Source: Dryomyza anilis
Taxonomy: Eukaryota; Arthropoda; Insecta; Diptera; Dryomyzidae
Assembly (NCBI GenBank): GCA_951804985.1
Contig: OX638133.1
Coordinates: 10,312,501 to 10,376,500 of the forward strand
Direction of reading: 5' to 3'
DNA length: 64,000 nucleotides
Shown: positions 21,256-32,249 of the stretch, piece by piece
Numbering within the stretch: the stretch's first letter is position 1
How the letters are laid out: every line of letters starts with the position of its first letter
The notes under the pieces: generated by a model
What the model saw: only the letters and a program-made list of their open reading frames with translations
What the model was told of the DNA's origin: nothing
Database searches by the model: none
Made by a program: the position numbers and the translations under genes

Positions 21256-21584
21256 ATTATGGAAAATGTGATAAAATTCTAAAATACTCAACTCTCTACT
21301 CTATTCGAACAAAGCTAGAAAATAATGAAAAAAAATCTAAAATACGGACAACTTTGCTGTCTACAGAACCTCTATTAGTATTATAAAAAAAAAACAACAA
21401 CATCTATTCGTTCCAAAACGAAAACCTATGCCTCTATTAAACTATTCTATATCTATTACCTCATCTTCGAATCTCAGGAAATACAATAATTTAATTAATA
21501 ATTAGTTAAGTGCGATGACTAAGTTAGACTGGTTGTTGCTACAGCCATACTTGTTAAGATTTAATATTATGTAAAACAAATTTA

Positions 21585-21590
21585 AATAAA
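21585..21590 (+). terminator. Poly(A) signal of Cpr-B
   Basis: AATAAA 330 bp after the stop codon, the first canonical hexamer downstream of it. Confidence 0.6.
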
Positions 21591-21679
21591 TATTAAGTTG
21601 AAAATTTAAATAATACTATTTTTGTACTTATTTTATTTGTCTCTCAAAATTTTATGATTTCGAAATAATGTCATGGGTT

Positions 21680-21800
21680 AAAGTTGGCGCTTTAAATATT
21701 AGCCTATGGTGTAAATATGCACTAAATTATTTTAAAATAGTTCGAAATTGGTTGTGGTTGTGTGTAACAATCGACTAAGCGGTTGAGAGAACCGAAAAAG
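21680..21800. repeat. Fragment of MITE family B
   Basis: Shares ACTAAATTATTTTAAAATAG, TTCGAAATTGGTTG and GACTAAGCGGTTGAGAGAACC with the other copies. It is cut at CCGAAAAAG, where it abuts the inverted scrap of Cpr-B described next. Confidence 0.65.
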
Positions 21801-21812
21801 AGGGCGATCTAA
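21797..21812 (-). pseudogene. Inverted 16-bp scrap of the Cpr-B exon 2 acceptor
   Basis: AAAGAGGGCGATCTAA is the exact reverse complement of 20751-20766, which spans the 3' splice site and first codons of Cpr-B exon 2. A pyrimidine-rich tract lies on the proper side in both places. The scrap is too short to work. It overlaps the end of the MITE fragment by an AAAG microhomology. Confidence 0.5.
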
Positions 21813-22379
21813 GTAAAAAAGTAGTCGGATTACATTTTTTGATTATTTTCAAATAATCAAAAAAAAGTAGTCGGATGATTTATTGGTGAATAAATCATAA
21901 AAAACAAGCGATGATTACCAGGGGTGTACTGATCAAACCTCCTAATCGAGTCGTCCAAAATACAACTAAATATACCACTGAAATGTAATAATATAAATAA
22001 TGGCGAATTCGAAGGTTTAGAATGGTTGATATGTGGATCTCAATGCATTTTAAGCGCCATTGGGAGTGACAATAATATAGAAATTATCTTTAAAAGAAAT
22101 CGTCCAAAATCGTAATTTTTTGTTAGTCTTTTTCAGCTGAATTAAAGTTAATACCAAGATTTATTATTCTACTTTACTTCGCTTATGAGACGAGAACAAT
22201 TACAGAACCATCATATATCATTGGTGGCCCAATTATGAACGTTATTTCCTACATTAGTCGGGACGAGTGTCGATAAGATGATAATTTTCTTGGAATGTTT
22301 GAAATCGAAATTAACTTTTTGGAAATTGTTCAACTGTCAAGATATCCCTCGTTATTAGAGTCAAATACAAAAACGAGAT

Positions 22380-23660
22380 TTCATTCATTTGTCAGGAACA
22401 TATTTTAAAATTTGTAGATCGCGAAAGATTAGAGACGCGGACGATATCTTGCTCGATCTCGAAATTCGAAGTGAGGTCGCTAATGTTAGCTTGCATCGAT
22501 ACACGAAATGTGTTGCCAAAAATAAAACGTCTTTTAAAACTTGCAAGGTCGAACTTAGTCTGCCATTCGATTCGGTATCGCTTCGAGACTGTTTCGAGAT
22601 ATAGGAGAATTCATTCAATCTCGATTGCGATTCTAAGATGTACGCAGACATCGTAACGAGATAATGAAGTTTATTCGAAACGAGAAAAATACCAATTCTG
22701 GAGCGATATCAAATCGAACATCGAGATTGATTCGAAAAACATTTTGATATCGATGTGATAAATATTTTAATAACATATATTTTCCTTAATGTTATCCCAG
22801 TATGCTATTCATTTTGATATCGTTACGAGATCAATGCGAATAGATGGAGAAATCACGCGATATCGAACACCATTCTCGTAACGATTTCTAGCGTCAAAAT
22901 CAACCTACATTGTAGGTAGATATCGAAACGTTCTGTCGAAGTTTTCTCGATACGAGAAATTTTTCTAAATCGTAGATATCGAAGAAAAAATTATCAAAAT
23001 TCAAGATTGCTGCGAAAAATATTACGATATCGATTTGATAAATGTTTAAGTATCGTATCTTGTCAAAGAATTTGAATTTACGAATATTTTTGAAAACTAA
23101 AATCGAGAAAGTAAGGAGATCGAACTTTTTAATCGAAGTTATTCGACAAAGCTTCGAGGCATCGAAGGACTCCGAGACATGGCAGACTTGGATTGTACGA
23201 AAAATTTTAAAAATTAGTAGTGATAATATAACAAAATCGAACTTTTTATATCGCAGTTAGTTCGAGAAAACTTCGATCATCAAAGAGCTTCAAAACATTG
23301 CATATAGGGAAGTTGAAAAACCTTGCCAATTTGCTCGATTTTATAACGTAAACCAAAACTACGAAAATAACGAATTTGCCTTCGCTATTCTTACATGAGA
23401 TGCGAGCAAGACAAATGAGTCTTCTTTTGCTAATCAATAAAGTTGATGGTAGCTAGATATCGATGTGTTCTGTAGAAGTTTTCTAGATACGAGAAATTTT
23501 TCAAAATCGAAATGATATCGAAAAAAAATATATTCAGAGATATAGATTGCTTCGAAAAATATTTCGATAACGATGTATCATATGTTTAAATATCGTATAT
23601 TTTCAAAGAATTTGACTGTATTATAAATTTAAAAAATAGGCTTGTTAAAGCAACGAGAAT
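22380..23660. repeat. Decayed tandem block of ATCGATATCGAAA-rich repeats
   Basis: Units of about 540 bp: the stretch at 22911-23070 (GATATCGAAACGTTCTGTCG, TCGATACGAGAAATTTTTC, GATAAATGTTTAAGTATCGT) is repeated at 23449-23600. A shorter relative occurs at about 22725. A 115-bp repeat (AATCGAACTTTTTA) lies inside at 23115 and 23235. Part of the block (about 23115-23190) recurs inverted at 54660-54990. No coding content. Confidence 0.6.
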
Positions 23661-23901
23661 TATCTTCGTTCGTCAACACGAGATAAGAGAAAGAGATCTC
23701 ATTTTGCTTAAAATTTCAAAAATATCGTCAATTTGTGATGCAAACGAAACCTTGTTAGTCTCTTCGAGTAATTCGAGGCATAATTGAAAACGAGATTGCC
23801 TTAGTTATTCGATAAAAATATCCTTGTTTAACATATTTGGAGATCGAGATTATGATTTCTATAATCTCTTAAAATTCTCATTGGTCCGCATCACTAAAAC
23901 A

Positions 23902-24105
23902 TTATTTATCTCACTTTCGAAATCACCAAAAGGCCGAAGGGTAATTCAGTTTTTCTTTAGAGAGTGTCATCTATTTTTAATCTTTCGAGATCGTAGTATT
24001 ACAAAACGTGTCAATAAGATCGACCTCATGTCACTAAACTCCATTTTGAAACGACAAAAAGGCCGATGGTTCATTCAGTTTCTCGTTAGAGAGTGGCGAC
24101 AAGAC
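23902..24105 (+). pseudogene. Two tandem relics of a Cpr-B-like exon
   Basis: Relic 2 (24036-24105) aligns to Cpr-B exon 2 at 20851-20918 at roughly 85% identity by hand count: TTTTGAAA-CGACAAAAAGG against TTTCGAAACCGACAAGAAGC, then GCCGATGGTTCATTCAG, TTCTCGTT and GAGTGGCGACAAGA. It has a one-base deletion that breaks the frame. Relic 1 (23911-23975) is more worn: CTCACTTTCGAAATCACCAA, GTAATTCAGTTTTTCTTTAG. They lie 125 bp apart in a common repeat unit that also includes CTTTCGAGATCGTA. This is the GSF..F part of the chitin-binding region, so at least one extra cuticular gene once stood here, or an exon piece was carried by the repeat. Confidence 0.7.
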
Positions 24106-24154
24106 ACATCTTATTTTTAACTTTCGAGATCGTATTATCAGAAACCTGTCAATT

Positions 24155-24364
24155 AGTTTAACCTCGTATCGTTAATTAAAATATAGTCGAGAACGAGATT
24201 ATCTTCGTTCGAGATAAGAGATCGATATTTTCTAATTTGTAATAATTTAAAAATATCGTAGTTTGACCTCGTATCGTTAATTAAAATATAGTCGAGAACG
24301 AGATTATCTTCGTTCGAGATAAGAGATCGATATTTTCTAATTTGTAATAATTTAAAAGTATCGT
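24155..24364. repeat. Nearly perfect 105-bp tandem duplication
   Basis: 24155-24259 and 24260-24364 differ at about two positions (AGTTTA against AGTTTG and AAAAATATCG against AAAAGTATCG). This is the youngest event in an otherwise badly decayed block. Confidence 0.85.
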
Positions 24365-24499
24365 CAATTTGAGATACAAACGAGATCTCGTTTATCTCTT
24401 AATTCGATGCATAATGGAAAACGACATAATCTAGCTATTCCTAATTTAGAGATCGATTACGCGAATTCAATAATCTCTTAAAATTGTCAATCGTCCGCA

Positions 24500-26284
24500 T
24501 CATTATTTAAACCACACTACGTAGATCATGTTTAGTACAGAAATCCCAAATATCGCGTCATACCAATTTGTTTCTTAGAATACTATAAAATAGGTATATA
24601 AATAAATTTCCGCAAAATGATAAAATCACAAAAAACTTAAATTAAAATATGCACAAAACAGTCTACAATCTTCGTCATCATCATCATGAACAACATTCCC
24701 AAAACATTCGTGTTTTGTGTAGTAACTGAAGCGTTTGAAGTTTTAGATAAATTAACACCCTGTAATTATTTTGATTACTTAAAGTGTACAACAACGATCA
24801 ACGTTCTTTTGTTGCGCATTTTAAGTTTTTTTTTTTTATTTTTGCAAATGTCAAAAATTCTCAGCATCTGTAGAGGTTTCTTTTTTTTTGTCCATGTGGT
24901 TGTTTCCTAAAACATTACGCGATAAAATGTAAATAATTTTGAGTGTCTCGAATTCTGGTGAGAATCATTTTAAAAATAATATTTTAAATTGTACAACATC
25001 TAAGTATATTTTTTGTGCTTAAAATTTATTGTTCACATTCATCATATTTAATTAATATGCAGTTGATTGCGCTATTGCTATTGCTACGGTTGGCACTGCC
25101 TGAGGATCATTTTGGTTTTCTTAATGAATTTAATTTCTAATCTCGACAGTTGCATGTGGGAGTTTTTTGTTAACCTCTTTATTGTTAGGCTTGAGTCGGG
25201 TATTAATTGATGTATTTGTAGCTGTACTTTAGATTTGTATAGGTACCAAGCAACAGACTACAAAGTAGTCGAACGATTATTATAAACTTTATCTGCATGA
25301 GATTTTGTAATGTAATTTGTAGTGTACTTTGGCAAAGTCAAATATTGTTATGGGATTTTGAAATGAGTCATTGAGAAGTAACTTAAATTAGATTTTTTTA
25401 AAAATTAGTTGGATCAGTTTAATCATTTTTATTCCTGTGTTTATCTATTCCCATACGCATCTAAAAATAGGGCAATTTTTAAAATATTCAAGACGCAATT
25501 TGAACCAGTAATTTCTCCATTTTAAAACATAACTCATTCACACTATACAAAATATATTAGATAACCAGTTTCTTTCCAATCTTTTTCATTCTAACACGGA
25601 GGAAAATAAATTTCCAAAACTGAAGAGGTATTCGCTACGAGCTCAATAATGCCGTATTCCTCGTTTAGATCGAATATCATATAAAATTTGAAAACCAGTG
25701 TAGCAGGCTTGATTTGGAAAATATTTTTTTGTATTGTGACATCGAATTAAAAACCGTTTCTTAACAATTTTTTTAAGAAATTCGTTCGAAAGCCGGAATG
25801 TGGCCCATAATTCAATAAAATGACTTCAATATTAATAAAATGCTACTAAAATTCTAGAATTTATCATTTAAATTTAAAGAAAACAAATCTTAGTTATCAG
25901 AAAATATAGAAAAATGTGTTGGATTTTTATTTCTAAGAACTTTATTTATTGACTATCATAAACCAAATAGAACACATAAAATTGTTGTTATGTATGTTCT
26001 TCGTAAAATCTAAGAAACATGTATTCGTTGAGCTGTTTTCCATCTTTTGATACATAAGAATAATTGCTCCTAGTTACTTTTTTGATAACCAAGTGTTTAT
26101 TTTTCGTAAAACCAAGAATTTGTCAGTTTAGATGTTTATCACTCAGTGATACCGTCTGGATTTTAGAAATTTGTTCCATCCATGTAATAAAGGCTCAAAA
26201 AGGGGGGATATTTTAAAAGTATAAAACTTAATCACAAGCATAATATTTTTTTAGACAGTTATATTCCTTAAATTTCTCAAATAA
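24500..26284. other. Gene-free stretch
   Basis: AT-rich with no gene recognised. A 74-codon plus-strand frame at 24686-24910 follows a (CAT)n run; its content is hydrophobic and unlike any family I know, so it is not called. Confidence 0.4.
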
Positions 26285-26535
26285 TATTTCAAGATGATAT
26301 TCTGATGCCATCATATTTTAAAAAAATAATTTTCAAAATTTATATATATATATTTTGTATTGAAAAAAATATATACATATTTTTCAGCAGTAAAATTTAA
26401 ACTATATCCCAATATTTTAAAAACTAAATTCATATTCAAGAATTATTGCAACTTTTACTGTAATTTTTTTTTCCAATACAAAAAATAAATAAAAATTTAG
26501 AAAATTATTTTTAAAAATATGATGCCAACAAAAAC
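26285..26535. mobile_element. Small palindromic MITE
   Basis: The left arm (GATGCCATCATATTTTAAAA, AATAATTTTCAAAATTTATA) and right arm (AAATTTAGAAAATTATTTTT, AAAATATGATGCC) are reverse complements around a centre holding CAGTAAAATTT and AACTTTTACTG. It is about 250 bp. Half-copies are at 5875-6060 and, faintly, at 1557-1600. Confidence 0.65.
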
Positions 26536-26540
26536 CACAT

Positions 26541-27325
26541 ACACAGAAAAAATGTACATTATATTGATGAATTCCGCTCTTCAAACCACGATTCATTGTA
26601 TTGAAGTACCATTCATAATATTAATGACTACAGACATCAATGTTACGAATGCAATCATAAATATGATGAACGTTTGGTAACTGTCGAAAAAGTGTTCTTC
26701 AATATGATGAACTGTTTGTGAAGAATACATTGCATCATATTAATGAACAAATACATATATACAACATATATGTACTTCATATTGAAGAAGACTGTTCATT
26801 AATCCAAATTTCAGTCAAAATATTTTATTTCGTTCATTGTTTGCCGTACTTCTCAGTTCTCAAATAGTTCTTGTATGTCATTTCTTACATAATGCTTGCT
26901 CGACATGCATAAATTAGTAAAATATGTTTATTTTATAATTAAAAGTTTTTATTAATAAAAGTTATATAATGAAAAAAAATATATTTAAAAAATAAATTTG
27001 GTTTGAAAAAAAATGTTTTTGAAAAAAATATTTTTTCGATTTTTTTTTAAATTCTTTTTTCGAACAACTTTTTAATTTTTTTTTTTGTTATTTTTTAAAT
27101 AAAATTTTTACAACAACACTTTTTTTAGATATTTTCTAATTTTTTTTTTTTTAAATATTATGAACAAATTCATCAATATGACGATTCAAATTCATTGTAT
27201 TGAATATAATTTCATATATATAATGAATATATTCGTCAATATGTCATTTAATGAACGGTGTCAATATGATGAATAATAATATTTATGAATAAATTCATCA
27301 TAATGACGATTTTTTTTTCTGTATA
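26541..27325. repeat. MITE family A, copy 3 (reverse orientation)
   Basis: Runs from ACACAGAAAAAATGTACATT to CGATTTTTTTTTCTGTATAC. It matches the reverse complement of copies 1 and 2: GATGAATTCCGCTCTTCAAA, ATGATGAACGTTTGGTAACT, ATAATGCTTGCTCGACATGC. Confidence 0.75.
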
Positions 27326-27364
27326 CAACATTTATTTTACATAAATCAAAATTTTCGAATTTTT

Positions 27365-27715
27365 CAGAATTTTAAAAAGGGTCCTTTTGATTTGAAGTGC
27401 AAGGATAATTACCCTTAGCGATATGTTAACTTTAGAAGCTACGACTTTAATTTTAAAAAATATTGTTTTATTGGCATTTAAACGAAATCTCAACGGAGTT
27501 TCTACCATTTCTCAACCAAACAAATCTGATTTTTTGCCCATTTTTTGCAACTTCGAACCACTGTATCTCTAGTGGCCGGAAAAAATAAATATATCGATAC
27601 TCTTAGTATCGATACTCGATACTTTTAGTTGTTGCCCAAATTTCATTGAAATCATAAAGTTAAAATCTCAAATTTGACTTTTTCTTGATCGATTCGGTGT
27701 GTTATGGCCCATAGA
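27365..27715 (-). repeat. Old dispersed repeat, copy 2
   Basis: Reverse-complement relative of 4585-4935, sharing AAAAGGGTCCTTTT, TTGAAGTGCAAGGATAAT, CTAGTGGCCGGAAAA and GATCGATTCGGTGTG. Much diverged. Confidence 0.55.
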
Positions 27716-28470
27716 TAACTCCTTTTTCGATTACTCAGTCATTTCTAGTAGCACCTTGGGCAGAAACAAAAATGTGTTGTCCTATTTCAGTTTTCATTCT
27801 AAACAAAGGACGAAAAATGGAAAAAAGAGGCTGTACCTTAAGAAAATTTTCGCATTAAGATGAAACTAAATCAAAAATGATTTTTATAAATTTTACTATG
27901 CTCATTTTTTTTCATTACCTCATAGGTGTAAAATTAAAAAGATAGAAGATAAAATTTTAAACAGTAATTTTTATGCTTAAAAAAATCGTCAAAGTGTGAC
28001 AGCGAAGATACTAAATTTTGATGTCATCAAAAATGGTTAAATTTTATTTAAAAGTCGTCAATCTTATAAGATCAGGACCATAATTTCTAGACAAAGCAAA
28101 CCAAATAGTGGTCAACATTTTTTAAAATTTTATATTAACATTTATTATGTTAAAATTCCTTATGTTAAAATTCAAAAACGTTAAAATGTATTATATGTTT
28201 TAAAATTGTGAGATATTTGCTAAACGATTGAACCATGTATCAGAAAACACATTATTGCCATAAGTGCTGATCGTATAAATCACGCTTTGATTATAGCGGC
28301 GATCACATCATAAAATTAATAACAATAAAAATGCATTATATTAAAAATAAACTACAATTAATTGCATGTCAATGATGATCAAATGAAGCACCACAATACG
28401 AGATGTAACACCGGCCAATAAGTCAAACCATCTACGGCGAGACAGTGCGCGATCAAACGGCCCAATAAGT

Positions 28471-29788
28471 CACACAGAAAAAAAACATCTTCTTGAACTT
28501 CAATATTTGCAATCTTCAATAATTACACATTTTCATCCTATTGAAGACTTGAAAAATTAAATAATAATCGTATTTTTATAATGATTTTGATTTTTAATTT
28601 GATGTTCTTGAACTTCAAATTATGAAACAAATATTTTGTTTCCATTTTCCCATCAATATTTATAATTCTTTTAATGTTGAAAGGAATCAATTATTCCTTA
28701 AATTGAAGATGAATTCATAGCATTGATGTTTTGCATTATAATAGTTCTTCAATAGAATGATTCATATTGTTTAGAACAAAATTGTTTAATATGATGTATA
28801 TATTTTGTATGCGTCTTATGTATTAATTCATTAATATGATGAAACGTGGTCGTCACATACACTTCATCAAATTGATGAAAGCATTATCAGTCATTCATCA
28901 AATTGTAGATGAATTCATTATATCTTCGTACTTCGCATTCACTTCATCAGTTTTATGAACAGTTCATCAATTATTCCTCAAATTGATGATGAATTCATAG
29001 CATTGATGTTTTGCATTGTGATAGTTCTTCAATAGAATGAATCATGTTGTGAAGCACAACATTATTAAATGTGAAGTACATATATTGTAACTGTCTTATA
29101 TAATCATTCATTAATGTGATGAAACATAGTCTTTGCATTTAACAATTTCATGAACACTCTAACAGTGATTCATCAAATTGATGATGAATTTAAAAAACTA
29201 ATATTGTGCAGTGTTTATTATTATGAACTTTGTTCTTCAATAAAATAAATCATGATTTCAATATGATGTACATAATTTGTATGTGTCTTCGTACTTCGCA
29301 TACACTTCATCACTTTATCAGTGATTCATCAAATTGATGCCGAATTCATAACACTGATATATTGTAGTATTTATGTTTTGCATTATTATGAATTGTTGCT
29401 CAATATAATGAATCATGTTTTGACGAACCAAATTCATTAATATGTAAAACGTAGTCGTCACATAAACTTCAACAAATTGATGAAAACATTATCATTCATT
29501 CATCAAATTGAAGATAAATTCATTACATTGATCCTTTACATTATGAATTGTTCTTGTACAAACATGGTGTTCTTCATTATGATGTACATAATTTGTATGT
29601 ATTTTCGTACTTTGCATTCAATTCATCAATTTGATGAACACTTTATCAGTGATTCATCCAATTGATAATGAATAAATAACACTGATGTTTTGTAGTGTTT
29701 AATTTTATGAATTGTTCATCAATACAATGAATGATGGTTGTAAAAACTAAATTCATCAATCTGATAAACTGTTTTCTATTTTCAGTGC
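28471..29788. repeat. MITE family A relative with internal tandem amplification
   Basis: Starts CACACAGAAAAAAAACATC and ends TTTTCTATTTTCAGTGCAG. Inside are about six imperfect repeats of 160-280 bp, each opening with CATCAAATTGATGATGAATT and carrying a CATTGATGTTTTGCATT block and a TTCTTCAATAGAATGAATCATG block (28691, 28972, 29166, 29322, 29500, 29652). No transposase; short frames are incidental. Confidence 0.65.
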
Positions 29789-32249
29789 AGTGATCAGCTT
29801 GAAGGACAAATGCGGTGCTATGAAAACGTCGATGGTTATTTTAATGACCAAAACTACAACAAAAAATAAAAACAACAACCATATTAATTTACAGATGATC
29901 GTGTTGTTGTAATTTATAAATTGCATCTGACATTTCCTTCTTCTACACTTTAAACTTCGTCCAATTCAACACAATGTAAAAATAGTAAAAATGAAAATAA
30001 AATTGAAAAAAGTAAAAATAATAGAAAAACGACTACTAATCGTTGCTGATCGCGGCCGGCCGGCTTTAGTTTTTTTTTCTTTGTTTTTGTTACCATTGTG
30101 CTGTGTGTTTAGACGCCTTTACTGTGTTATTTTCACTTTCAGGCCGATGACGACGACGCCGTTGATCGCAGCCGAATGCAGGCAGACATGAGAATTGGTC
30201 CATGTAGGAGTGTCGCTGCTGGTATTCGACCTTTTCGACGACGAGGCGGCGGCGGCAACATAATGGACGAGTTAATAGTTGTCAGTAGATGGCAAATAGT
30301 TGCTCAAAATTATATAAGAATTTGGCAAAAATAAAAGAAAAATAATTTAATGATTATTTAATTAGCAATTGATGCATTTTACGAGGCGTTATGAATTAAA
30401 ACCCACATGAAATAACTTTCAAATCAAATAAACTTCGGCAGCGGAGTAGGCTGAGTGGTTAGTGCTTTAAAATGCGTGCCAATAGTTGCAAGGTTCGAAC
30501 CCCCGTGACTGTCAACATCACAAATATATAATGTTTTCCAATCTGACGGAACCGTTTCGTATTGGGTGTTGTTTTATGTGCAGATTATTTTATTCTAAAA
30601 TAATCTTCAAAATTCAATTTTTATTTCTATTTTTTGAGTATTTAAATACATTCATTGAGGGTTATGAAATATTTTGTTATGCCTTGTAAGAGTTAAATGC
30701 ATTTTCCATAAACCTAATGTTGCTCTTTCCTAATTGTTGCTTTCCTCGTTCACTTTATTCCAATGACCCACTGAATGCGCAAATCTCATACAACCGATCT
30801 GGCTGCCATCCTTAATTTCAGCCAACTGAACTGCCTCATGCAATGAAAGTGAATGTAAAAGTTGCCAAAACAATGACTTAATAGAGTTACATCAAAATGT
30901 TAGCTAAATAAATTAAGAATCGCAACGAATGAACTTTGAGGCTCTTCTTGTGTGCCACAGATCACGAGCAAGTAGTGGCCATTGGATGGAGATCAGTTTC
31001 CAACTATTGCTAACATGCACAGCATCTCGTTCTCATCATCGTTAACTTCATCATCATCATGATTATCATCGTTGTCGAAAAAATAATCATAAAACGTTAA
31101 AGTCATAAATAGCAAACAATGCGCAGGCACCTATTGCTTACGATCCGATCACTCCGGTTACAATAAGATCAGTCAGTAGAATCTCTTTGATGCCGGGCAG
31201 GTTTTATTATTATTTTTTATTTATTTATTTTAAAACGCGGATGCGTTTTTTTTCTTATACACATTTTGCACCTATTGTCGTCGAATTTAGTCACTTAGGT
31301 AGTTGAGAAGAATTGCTAAAATGCCAAATGATCGCGCTGAAATGTGGTCGCCGTTTTAAACGAGAAGTTCCAATGTGAAACGTTGCCTCAAGTGTGCAAT
31401 TATTTAGAGCTAATTAAAGAAGCCTGTTGAAAGTTGGATGCGATATAGCCTTGAGATTCTTCAAAACTAATTTAGATGCATGGTGCTTTTTTTCTGTTTA
31501 GAATTTTGTTTGATTTATTCTATCGTGTAACATGATGGAACTTTAATTTTAGACATTCCTTTTCTTTTTTTATATATTAGCTCATAGATTATTTTTTTTT
31601 TGGTTCTGACATTTCTTGCGATTCTTCTGATTATTCTTATTTATAAAATGTGATATTTATGAAATGTGAAAATAGCTCTCAATAAAATAATCCTCAATTA
31701 AATAACACTTAATAAAATAAACTCAAAATATAAATTATTATTTTCAAATATTATATAGTACTCTAAAAATTAAATAAGAGGTACTCAAAAAATTTAAATA
31801 TCACCCAAAACTAAAATTAAATAAGGCCCAAGTTTTGTATATTGCAAAATGAAAAAATTAATCTCCACCGAAATTTTAAATAATTCCAAATTAAAGAAAA
31901 TCGTGCGAAGAAACATTTTAGGTAAGGGTATTTTTTTGCTGAATATTTCATATGGATCTTCTCTCATAGACCTTTTTCTGGTTTCAAACATTCAATTATT
32001 AGTTTTTTTTCTCCATGATTATTTTTATTATTTTTATACCAATATTTTTATACAAAATCCAATACTTTTGAAAATTATGATTTTTATTTTTCATTATTTT
32101 TATCCTTCTTTTGTTTTATTTTTGTTTCTTTTGATTGATATTATTCGTTGATTGATTTCATGAGATTTTTATGGTTTTTTTGTGTTTGTTTTTGATTATT
32201 TTGATTGCTTCTATTATTTTGATATTTTTGGTTCTTTTTGGTTCTTTTT
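29789..32249. other. Gene-free stretch with GC-richer islands and a SINE scrap
   Basis: Islands of mixed composition at 30040-30260 (GATCGCGGCCGGCCGG, GACGACGACGCCG) and about 30760-31450 stand out from the AT-rich background. They are not repeated elsewhere in the window. No exon with splice sites could be assembled. They could be control DNA or untranslated exons of a gene reaching outside what I can recognise. Confidence 0.35.
30433..30545 (+). repeat. tRNA-like SINE fragment
   Basis: An A-box-like GGCTGAGTGGTTAG and a B box GGTTCGAACCC are spaced about as in a tRNA. A TCAACATCACAAATATA stretch follows, as in the body start of the other SINEs. The stems do not pair well enough for a tRNA gene, and no clear tail or target duplication was found. 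Confidence 0.5.

Noticed and set aside
20888..21291. Minus-strand frames of 89 and 101 codons over Cpr-B exon 2
   Set aside because: Antisense shadows of the cuticular exon; no supporting features.
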